64,000 nucleotides of DNA, taken from contig SJOL01007654.1 of assembly GCA_004794785.1 (NCBI GenBank), forward strand, positions 35,792 through 99,791, written 5' to 3'. The stretch comes from Opisthorchis felineus. Its lineage: Eukaryota > Platyhelminthes > Trematoda > Opisthorchiida > Opisthorchiidae. Each line of letters starts with the position of its first letter. The stretch's first letter is position 1. The position numbers were made by a program, and so were the translations under genes. The notes below the pieces were generated by a model. It was not told where the DNA came from, did not search any database, and worked only from the letters and a program-made list of their open reading frames with translations. Below, piece after piece: positions 26,301 through 38,300 of the stretch.

Positions 26301-29300
26301 CTGATGTTAGGATAGCTGTTGCCTCACATCTACAGCTTATGGTCGCTTCACTGTTAGTTCACTTGTTATTTAACCCGTCTAGAAAGCTTGCATCTGGAAC
26401 AGCGAAGTTAGCACTAGTTACAGGTTTAAACAAGCATGCAAGCCTATCCGGTGCTAAGCTTGCACACTTCCTGTCCATATTATGTTGCAATTGGTCCAGG
26501 GTCTATTTATTCAAGTCTCATCGTGCCTCACCAGATGCACGTTACGTAAACTTCGTCTGGTTGACAACCGTTATCTTGCATGATGCCCGTTGTGGACCTC
26601 GGACCGGAACAAGTCAACTGATAGAAACTTGGACCGATTTCGTCCCAGATGTTAGCCTCTTGCTGCTCCAGTTTATTCACAGCTTCATCCACTTTCTTTG
26701 GCCTTGTATCTGTCACAGCCGATTGTTATTCTGCCTTCTGTTATTACCCTTGGTAGTCGAACTAGCGTTAATCATGGATCGGCTGTACAGTGGCGTGTGT
26801 TATGCTGGAATCGACACCGACCCAGAACTGAAGTACCCGAAAGGAGCGGGTCGTGTGGCTTTCTCAAACCAACAAAGTTACATTGCTGCCATTAGCGCTC
26901 GATTTGTCCAACTGCAACACAACGAAATTGACAAACGAGTAAGTGTAACTTTGATTGTTACAATTCCTTGTATTCTGTATGTCTGTGGTTTTTCGGACGC
27001 TGTCTCCTGCATGAGTTTCCAATTTTAATCCAGGTCTATTGAATTCAAGTCTGGCATTTACTACCAGATCGAAAAGACAGGTTCAGTTTCACATCATAAC
27101 TGGTCCAATGGCACTTGTTCTTCTACGGTCAATTGTCCTAGATGCTGTTGTCATGCTCACCTGAATGCTGGGCGATTCGACTACGGCCGCTTGCGAGACA
27201 CAATCTGTCACCAGTGTTTATCTTCGACGTTTCATATGTGATCGAATAAAGATGGAAGGGTCGACTGAACTCTGATTAATGCATTCAGTTTGTGATGAGG
27301 CAGACAACAGCCCAAAACTCTAAATCTCTTGGGGACCAACGACTGTGGGTCCATTTTCCGTTATACTAGGGGAAATTTATTGGGTAATTTGCCCATCTCA
27401 CTTTTCGATGGAACTTTGGCGTTTAGTTTCATGCTGCATTACCAGATACCATCATCCTATATGCACTATGTTCTCTCCCGTTTGAAATATGTGGATCACA
27501 TGGGATTCAAGTCTGATGAACTTCTTTGTACTTCGTGATACTGATCGATGAACGCTGATAGGTGACCAAATGTGTACCCACAAGAAATGCGCCTATGGGA
27601 AGAGGTAACAGTTGTGACTTTGGCAGCATTTTGGGGCAACTGGCAGCTACATTGTTAGGGTATCCGGTTTCTCTGCATTAGGTATTCCTCCGGGAAATCA
27701 ATTTGGTTTGCCACTTTTGTTTTATTGATTATGATATCTGATATATATATATATATATATATATGTCGATATAGAAAACAGTTACTTCAGTTCCGTGACG
27801 TTTTTCTTTGGGGGAGGTTCCGGAATAGTTGCACGTTGATTACTTCGAAGACCGTTGTATTACTTCTTTTTCGGAAAGAATCACTTACCAGTTAACTGTA
27901 AAGCTTACTACAGCAGAGCTTGCAAATCTGTACGTCTTTCTCTCAGTTGACGTTTGAGATAATTGAGTAGCTGCTAGGTGACCCGGACAGCTTATCCGTT
28001 TTCTCCGCTGCCGGGGATGTTACCCATACCTGAGGATTCACTCATCCAGTTAGGACGTACCAACTGGCAAGGAGTCGAATACACACCACAAATGCTGACT
28101 GTTTGTCCAGAAATTTGGTCATCTTACCCATATTTGCCAACCAGTTCGTGAAAAGCTGTCATTTTCAGCCCTTTTGATGCACCTCATTCCCTGCTTAAAA
28201 TAAGCATTTGCTTGTACAGAACGTTGGAGGTACTGTAAACTTAGGAATCGATTTCAACCCTTACTGCTGATCTTCACGTCATCATCATGCGAGAGTTATA
28301 TACAGATCCAAGTCAACTGGGAGAAGCTACTACAATGTCAAGTGCTCATATTCACAACAATAGCCTTCACATGTCATGAAAGTCGATTCGCCATCACGAC
28401 CTGGGAAGCAATTGAAGTAAGCGATTCTTGAGAAGTGAACGCAACTTGTACACGGGCCCACACTTCTCGATGCTACGTTCCAGTTTTATAGAATTAGCTG
28501 TTCATTATGAAGTAAATACAGAACCCCATCGTGGGACGAGCAGCAGAACATGAACAGTATCTAGTGTCTATTGTCCGACACGAGCAATCCAATAAAAACT
28601 GTCCACCCGCGCGAGAGAAAAAGTAGTAGTGCTAGGTCCCGTATTGTGTCACAGGTTTGTCTGTACCCACTGCCTACGGGGGTTAAAGTTGGGGTCGTAA
28701 ATGCAACATCCCCTTCCTGTTGCTACTTTGAGAAAATGGATGAATTTGACTCTGTTGAGGAGGTGGTCATATGTTGGAGATTCCAAAATGCCTGTCTTAT
28801 AATGTCGAGACAGGTGAGAGACTTAGCGGTTGCTTTATTATCCTATTCACTTCTTGCAGTGGAGATTTCACCCAGTTGAATCTGGCGCTTGATAACATGG
28901 CCAACTTGTGCGAAAAGACTCATCGGCTTTCAGTACGTGATGATCCATTTTGGCCTGTTGTAGTGACCGGTGTGAGTAACAATCATATCGGTCGACATAT
29001 TGACTGAAGCCTTCCCTTTCAAAACGAGTGGTCAAGGGTAAACTGTTGATATTTTTCCGAAAATGCTCGATGAATAATTTGGGACAAAAACAGCATAGTG
29101 CGTACGTCCATACGGTGGGTGGCCCGTAACTCTGGAGGGTCCCATGTACACCTCATCTTTCGATGGGGCTGACACGCAGATGAGGCGTTGTCCTGCTCAG
29201 AAACGACTTTTTCTCTAAACTTGTCCCGTTGCTCGGTTGTTATGTCACATTACTCATATCCCCGAGTCGCACAGGATGCAGTTTCCAACTACTTCGGTGT

Positions 29301-32300
29301 TTTCATCTGCCTCTGCGGCAGAATGCATAAAGCTACATGATGTTAAGTGGTCCCAGCCTACGTATATTGGTTTTTATCATGGCAGTTGATGAAGGATTTC
29401 AGTGGTAATCTGACATTGTCACTGACCGTGACCGCAAATACATGACCAGAGGGACGCTAAAAGTCCGTTTACTATAGGGAGCAACGGATCAATAGGCGAG
29501 TGAAAACGGCTTTCGCTGCATCAAAAAATTGACATAGAGGTAAGATTGCTTCCATTTTGAATCCACCTATTCTGAATTTCAGGTGGGAAGAGGTAGGCTA
29601 TGTGCTGCCAGAGCACTAGTGAACGAGTTCAGAATCCTCTCTGTGAAGGCTGCTTGCATTCAGTAAATTTTACCCATGTTTAATACACGGGATCTATTAA
29701 CTGATCATGGTATGATTGAATACTATGAGCCCACCCAGCTGAACACTTCATGGATCCGTCTTATTTCCGAGGGAATTCCAGATAATCAATGTATAAAATT
29801 TTTGAGGAGTTGCCATAGAACGTTGGCAACGGTTCTTTAGGTTGAAATATATGTATCTGAACTGCGAATGCCGTTGGTACCACAAGTTCAACTGACAGTT
29901 GTCACTCCAAGTAAATGATGGCTAAGTTTTGTGTGTTTATTTACAATAACATCGGGCCATTCTGGATAAACTTGATCCATCAGGATAGTAACAGTGAGAA
30001 GCGTCTTCCAGTATCACGTGCCTGTTGACTTTGACAAAATATGTACATTGGTACAAGTTTCAGATGGCTCATTCTTGTCCGACTGCACTGTTGACGTTCA
30101 TCTTGTCTAAAAATAGCCATGTCAAAAAGAACTTCGATTAAGACACAAATATCTCACTAGGTGCATTGGTTTTTGACAAGGTACGCACATTTTCCTTCTT
30201 TTACAGCTAGGATATCCTACCATTTCCAGGCGCTTTTAAATCTAGACTGCCTACTTGAACACAACCCATGTTTCAATGAGGGCGATTTTATGAACGGTCA
30301 GAAATATACGCTGAAAACCAACTTTTTATCCGCTACACCAGTAGAAACTACCAGCCTAGAGATTTTGCTCCATTGTCTTTGAAGGTCCCGGAAGTGCTCA
30401 GGTTACACTTTAAAACCAACTTTTGTGTGAACAAGGTTGTGAATTTTCGGACACTACCAGTGTCAAGCAAAGTGCGAAATTGCATAAATTTGGCATCGAA
30501 ACTTGACTTGTCACCCATGCCTTCCTGGTCTTTTGTGATCCAACTCCATTTCTACTTTTTGGAAATAGATTCTTCCTGTTAGCACGAGTATCTCCTCCCA
30601 AATCGATGAATCACCATGACTGATTCATTCACACGTTAAAAAGGGATGTTTTCACCAAACACACCTGCCCCCAATGCCTGTATGTTCGCGTGCCTAAGTC
30701 GTCTGAACTTGCTTGCTCCGTTGGCTGAGATTTGACCAAAAGCCAGTTCATGGTTGCGGTTGTTTTCCCTGTACATGCGTACGTTCCGAACGGAATGATG
30801 TGTATGTTTATACCTCGATACCGTCCTCTCTCACCATCTGAGTCTTCAAAGATGACGCGCACCCATCACCGGTTTGTGTGTACTGAACGAATGTTGAATG
30901 TGTTTTTCTACAGTAGCTGACTAATCTGATGTATATGATGCTCGGTGTTTTATTGCTTCGAGCTGTCACAACATTTGACTACTCATGCGCTATGGTTCCT
31001 CATTTTGTGTCGGGACGGACGGTTGTTTAGGTGTTCCAGTTTTGCATCGGATTCAACGATGTGCACTCTGCTATTGTGCAAGCCACACTGTTTCATGGAC
31101 CAATCTCAAGTTCTCACCGTGATATAACTCAATGTCCAATACTCTTCTAAAGTTTGAGCCTCTGGAGAACTTATACTATCCTATTTACTCATTGAGTGAT
31201 ATACTATGGTGTTTTACGAATTTTCCGCAAGACATTTTAGATGCTAACTCCTCTAACCTGCTAGATGGTTGTCTCAGGGTAACTAGCAATATCACGCACT
31301 TGTGGCACCCAGCTGTGCTAGTGTCAACCGTGGTGTCGACTTATTTTCTCACCCTCAGTATGTGTGGATCTCGAGGAATATCAGACGGGATACTTTGTCG
31401 GTATCCTTCTAACTCAATCACCTCACTGCTTACGCAGGTTTCTTCTTTTTCTCCTTTTCATATGATACCGTTGTGAACGCGGCGTCATATGGACACGCAC
31501 AATTCCTTATCCCGCCATCTCGTAGCAGCAGTTACATTGAACTGGTTTAGGGAATGAGATGTGTTCACCGTCGTGCACAACGTCGACTATGATACTGTTA
31601 ATCACCTTATCCAAATAGGCGTTTACAATTAGCTGTTCATCTCGGGTACATGTTGTAGCCCGAGCTAACTGCAATAGTTCATTTGAAAATAATTCTCAAA
31701 CACCTTTTGAGGGTACTGTTCTTTGTACCGAGGAAGCAGCCCATTCCACTGAGCAAGCTGATAACCGAGTTTCATTGTTTTTTTGTGTGCTCGTTGTAGC
31801 TCTATTTGAGGTTCTTTAGCTGTCCCGTTTAGTACTGTTTACAAATTTTCAAATCACCCGATATTGTCCCCATGCGGGTCACGTAAATCACTCCACACTG
31901 TTTATGCCTAAAACTTAGCTCCTTTCCGGCTATCGACCCTACCCCACATGCCATACGTCGCTTGCAATTCGATACGCAGCTGCGCTTACCTGTGTGGATA
32001 GGTAGACGGTAGTCGTGCGCACGCGTTTTGCTTCGGAACAACCCAGTTTAAAGATAGAGTTGGCATGGCTGTTCGATACGCACACGCACCGCCTATTGGT
32101 GCGTGGATTTGCTCGTTTTCCGCCAAGCCTGACGGTGGCTAACACCTGTTTGTCTCTCCACCACCGTTTTTATGGTGTCCCAAAATTATTCCAATCGCCG
32201 GAATTCGCCACGGTCAGCTGAGTTTAGTAGCTGCACCTTCCATGCCAATTTTTGGTATGAGATTGTAAATGACCATCCTCCTTAGACGTTAGTATTCCGG

Positions 32301-35300
32301 TAAAAATTTCCATCTCCATTTCGTCCATACCACTTCTACCCTTGGATTTGTCACAAGTGATCATACTTTTATCTCAAGCATCTAAACACTTCCGTTCATG
32401 CACTATTGATCCCACACACAAGGTGCTACTATTCTGTGGGCAGTCAAATACGGCACATTCGAACATTTCTTTTTTCCCTACTGACGGCCGCCATGAAGTT
32501 TCCAGCAACAGTTACCCCTTTTCAGAATGGTTACCAAAACTGGTACGCCAAGGATGGTTGTAACACTACCAGCCTATCAGCAACAAAATTAGTTGCCAGT
32601 AATAGAAGTTTCTAATAGGCCTTCAGATGTTTTTATGATCCTTTTAAGGGTTATGCAATGGCTGATTAGAGAAGGAAGAAGTATCTACTCATTTTAAGTT
32701 CCTCTGCAGCCAGTTTTTTCCTGTTGGTAAACGAATATTTTTCGTTTTGGCGCAGGCAGATTAGTAATCGTAATCGCACCCTTTCGGTGCCTAGCTGCCA
32801 TTCCACCAGAAGGAAGCACGAGGGCTGGGATACTGCCAGGTTGCCCAAGCCTAGACAAGGGAAGTCGAGTTCGAACCATGGACCTTCCGGCCAGCAACTT
32901 CGCGCTCTAACCACTGAGGCATCTCGACCCAGGCGCAGGCAGATTGGCTGTGAGTAGATGAGCTGTTAGTGCTCACAATGCTACAGTTAACCCATGGTGG
33001 ACATGGATGGTATTTGGATATCATGACATTGAATTAATGAGCATTTCTGGTTTGGTATGGACGAAACTGATTAGGACCGTGTTGCGTTGAGTGTGCAAAA
33101 TATTACTAAGACCATGCTTATAAGGTTGACGAATACTCTTCGACAGCCCACTATTTGTGTCAATGTAGTCCAAAGCTGTAGGCACCGCGTTGTTGATCGC
33201 CTTCCTCAAGGACGTAGGACTTCTTCGCACCAAGCATCTACCCTTGCCTTTTCTTCCCACTACTCATGTTTCCTTTGAGTCAGTTGAATGATTGCAAGCG
33301 AATCCTCATCATCGTCAGGTAATGTACAAATAAAAGTGGGGCAACCTCAAGCTCTGTGCGGCAGTGCAAAGTGGGAGTCGTCGAGGATCGTAACAACCCA
33401 GACACCTTATTTGCTAATGCGAATACGAAACAGACCCTCCACTTTGTTTTGGTGATCAGATGTAACCGGCAATCCTAATGAGGTCCTCTGCGTTTGAACA
33501 CGCTCCCCTGATTGGCCTAAATGCACCTACAGTATAGAGTCAAGTCGGACGATCTTGTAGCTTGGGCTCACAAATAGAGTAACAAATTATCCAGTGGTCT
33601 TAATAAGTTCGATCTGCGCGTTCTAGATAGCTTGGTGCGGTACGGGAAATGAATGAGGAATTCGCAGTAGCCAAAATCATAATGAAGTTTTGTGGATTCG
33701 GTGTCCGTTTTTCAGGTCAATATATATCATGTGGTTATTTTGGCCCACTTGTGCGTGAAGCCATTTCACAACCAACTCCACTTCTTCCTTTGAGGAACAC
33801 GCAGAACCTAGGATATCTCAGCTTGGCAATGCCTTAGTCTGTACTACTCCATTAACAAGATCATCGCTCTTGTTCGGCATATTCTCTTCCTTGTCCGTAC
33901 TAAACACAGTTGCGAACATAAATCCGTTCAAAACAGATGGGACATAACGATGAGGACTGCAAGCAGTTTCTGCAAGATATGCGCTTATGAGACGGTGGGT
34001 TATAAAGAGAATTACATATTCCAGAAAGGAGTAATTTTATTGATGTGAGCCAAGCGAAAGTCTGTTTATCGTTCATACTCACCATTGAATCGCCTTTTAC
34101 CTGACAGTCCAATATGCAGAATTCGCTTTAGCGTCTTATGAAAGGGGCACTTGTTCAGGCGGGCCAAAATTAACCGAAACCATGGCAAACTATCTCGAAA
34201 TTCAAAAGCTTTGGAAACGTAAACGGGAAAGCTCCCTACTTTTCCCATTGTTTACCTCTGATTTATTGACCTACCATTTTTGGGGACCTCAAATTTTTTT
34301 CTACATCCACCAATAAAAATGGTTGACAACCGAATAGTAGGACCCTGTCATTTCACTAATTAGACTTTTATTCAGAACCCGTGAAGTAAGCAAACGTGGA
34401 CATTTACCCAAGACGTGAAGTTTGGTAATCGATGTGGCTGCCCTAATTTCTCATTTCACAACTAGATGAAAAATTTACGTTTGTTCAGTTGTTATTCCTC
34501 TAACTGTTTAGGTAATTTTGGTCGGCATAATTACCGACAGCAAACGATTATCCCTTTCTACATATGAGAGGAACGAACTAATTACGAACGTTTGAACTTT
34601 TGTGACGCTCCTACCGGAGTGGATAGAAAGAAACACACTATGATGTAATAGTATTATGTCGGAAAAGATATCGACGTTCACCGTGAGTTCGATTTTACGT
34701 TTTCGCCTTCCTCAATAACACAATAAAATAAAATAAAAGTCGTTCAGCTGTAGCACTCTTTTGGTGCCTAACTGCCATTCCACCAGAAGGAAGCACGAGG
34801 GCTGGGATACTGCCAGGTTGCCCAAGCCTAGACAGAGGAAGTCGAGATGCAGAGGTCGGGTTCGAACCACGGACCTTCCAGTCAGTAAATTCGCGCTCTA
34901 ATCACTGAGCCCAATAACACAATACCCAGGTTCAACTGTTTTTCTCCTCTCAGATGAAAGTAAGTAGTGTTCATTGAAAACGGCGATCTATTCCTACACG
35001 TTCTACGATGTTAACCTCACTGTTGAAAATACCCCAAGTTCTTGTTTCAAAAGTAGTGATTCTTCGCCTAGTCTGAATGGTTTGTGACCCACTGGTGTTT
35101 AGGGTGATTGTTGGTAGGTCGGTTTCTGCTAGTCTTGTCTGGTCTTCTCAGCCATGTTATTTTAGCCTTACGCGGTCCTAATCTGTAGCGTGAATTCGAC
35201 CGAGATGTAATCATCCTGAAAAAGGCACCTGTGGTTCGCACCTATTACTGGCGTCGACTAATCCTTTGCTCAAGCTCCAAGCGTGTGTCGAACAGCTTAA

Positions 35301-38300
35301 CCTTGGTTATGTTAGGGTACACTTCACCTGAACACGCCGTACACCATGAGTTGCATCCCTGTCGTACACGGTCCACCGATCCGACTCCACGCCCAACCTG
35401 ACCATTGCCAAAGATTCAGGGTAGAACCAGCTTAGAGAATAACATGGTCGATTTCTATACGTCGAATCGTGTACAGTTTATTACACTAAAACTGGATGTT
35501 TTTACTACAGTTCTGAGGCGAATTTCCTGGACACTTATCATCCGTACCCACCTTATTCCCAATTTTTCGCTTGGGTTTCTGTGGTCGGAGATCCTAGCGG
35601 AATCTGCGCACTCTCCTTCAAAGAATGCGAAAGGGAGGCCACAAGTCAGCAGCCCACAGATGTACATTGATTACTACGTTGTACGCACATGCGCCTATTA
35701 GAAATTCTTAACCTTCGCTTGTAATCGCTTTACTGGCAGTGGTGCTTGTGTGATGCACGCAACTCGGTGTGTCATAATGAGTTTGCTCAATTTTTACGCG
35801 ATATCTTTTGTTACTTACAGGCGACTTGTTAGCTGTTCTCACCTACAGTGGCCTTCTGGGTTGTCAGCTTTCTCACTGTTTAGTGCACCATGCTGACTCA
35901 CCGTATGCACATTAATCTGACACAAGTATGCCACTCGATCCAGCAACCACACGTGAACCGCATAATCTCACGCTGGGACGAAGTTGACAAGCTTCATGTG
36001 ATTTTCTTCCATTGTATTGGGTTTTGTAACATTCCGAACAAAATAACGAAAAATGTTCGCTTCCTCATGCGCTCTATTCGTCACTATCGTGTCTCCGTAC
36101 GCTGGAACAGGTGAATTCATCGTTCGTTGTTATGACAATGTATACTTTCAAACTGTGATATAGCCACCCCAACAAACTGTGCATATATCACGCATGTCGA
36201 AATTACCGACCATGTGTTCTGTGTCTTCAGCTCAACGCAGCTCTAGCTGTGGCCAAACTGCAAGCTCCCACTGTTTCGATTTCTGGTTTGTGTACAAGAC
36301 ATCCGGTAGTTACCTTAACATTGTCATGGTAACTAGCCTCCACTTGTGCGTTGTATAGCGCTGTTCTTGTAAACAAACGCCCTTCCTTTGCAGGTATCCC
36401 ATTTTCTCCTTTGCCCACTGCACATCGCCCAAACTATCCACTGCACGTCAACTTACGATTGACCTGAAATCCCGTGTGTTGATGACTCATCAGACTTGGG
36501 TCATCAAGATACAACACTCATTTTTCTAGCATTTATGCTATGTACTCAAACCTGTGTCCATTTGGTTTGTAGATTCAGTCTTTAGAATCACGGTAAACGT
36601 TTTTTTAGAAACCCTGCCAAAGCCCTTGTTACGAAAGCAAAATAAACGGACAGGTGACCTTGTGTTAACCGGTTAGATGTATTGTAAAGGACCTACACAT
36701 GAAACTTTGATCCAATCTGTGTCAAGTCTGGTAGGAACAATCCAGCTGTCATCCTTTAGTAATCATGTCTGATAGCCTGTCCAGCCCGAGTGTTTGTAGA
36801 TAGCACCAAAGAGGGTCATTTGGGGTAACGTGAGCTTTGCTTCTGCAGTTTGCCACTCGCTGGTTCATTTCACTAAAGGGTACGACTGTGTGTATGTTGT
36901 TAGAGACGTGTCACCGCATTGGTTACCGATGTGTAGGCGCTACGGTATCTTCCCACCCTTCTCTTAGCAACATATACATTTTCAGTGCTACCAAAGATTC
37001 GTGTCCCGCTGCAACCGATTGTTTAAGTTTACGTTCATATAGTAGTATTTCTCGTGGTCTGGTGCGGTTATTCTAGTCAGTCCGCAGCAAAACGGAGGAC
37101 TCGAGTTTCGCTCATCAGCACCACATATCCTTGGCTGTGCCCGGGTTTGGACTCCTTATATCTGACATGCAAAACGAGTGCGTTGCCACTGCCAATACCA
37201 GTTGTGTCTGAAAATGATTCGCACTTCGAGGGGGAAAACCTTGAGGAGCCGAAGCCCTGTTCTAAAGGTACAGGTGGATGTTCGTCATAATTTCAACCTG
37301 TGTACGACGTACTACTTTGTGTGCACACGTCTACAATACATACTTTTGGTCGCATGGTTGTGATGTGTTTTCGGACCCATAGCTCCAGTAAATTGATGTC
37401 AGTAAATCGGCAACGGGGTTTTCCAAATGAAGTCCGGACTTACCGATCACCTGCGTTAGTTGAGAACCACAAACAACGCCCTAAACTTCATTTGAGGTTT
37501 CAGTAGTGATGTCATTAAGAATTTCGGATACATCCCGTTATGTTATTCAAATTGAAGGGGTCACTTTGGCCTGTCACAAGAATCTTGGGTAGGTTAAATA
37601 GGCATGAACTTCAGTGACTGGACCTTGTGCTGATTAAACTGAATGGTCATTATTCTGACAAAGTGGCTTTCTCTCCCACCCGATATACTGTCGTACAAGT
37701 CGCGAGATGGACAACCCTTGACTTATTATAAGACTTTCCGACAAATACGGTTAGTGTTTTGCTTCAGTCTCTGGAATGCGGTTCCCGTCAACGACATTAT
37801 TATCCGTTCCTATCCAGTTCTTCGTCATATCATTTTCTCAAAAGAAATCCTTGTAGTGAGTCATTTTTGTTTTGACATGATGGGGGAACGCATTTTCAGC
37901 GATGACTATAAGGATGATGAGAACGACTGTAAGTACTGTCGTCAGCTGTAAACCATTTGCATTTTGTGCGATGGTTATAGCTGCCATAATTCCGCTCACC
38001 GATGATATGGCGATATGACTGCCACATATTTGAGGCAGTGTTTGATATCGTTAATGAGTGACAGTGGACTTTTCGTCAGTGGGATTGGGAGGAGCAGTTG
38101 TGCCTTGAAGGCAACAGCTTGGATGCACGCGCATCCTTGAGCGCGACAGGCCCATGTCTGCCAATGTATCTAAGCCTTGGTGCGTTCCGTTTCGGGGTCA
38201 CCATCCAGGGAGACGGCAATGGGCAGCGTAATTGAGTTAACCGCTAGTTGCTTTCATACCTCCCTGCCAAATCATTGTTTGGCCCCCTTTGGCTTGTTCC

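Larger units (their letters stand above)
15298..26756 (+). other. CPEB intron 4
   Basis: A GT-AG intron of 11459 nt splitting RRM2 just after its first strand. It holds a SINE, LINE fragments in both orientations, microsatellites and a fragment of the hammerhead-bearing repeat. No host exon was recognised inside it. Confidence 0.85.

Noticed and set aside
26279..27028. 249-codon + strand open frame
   Set aside because: Only the middle (26757-26938) matches CPEB. The rest reads through intron sequence on both sides.
33050..33080. GGACGAAAC on the + strand, considered as a hammerhead
   Set aside because: There is no CUGAUGA-like box upstream and stem I is not formed.
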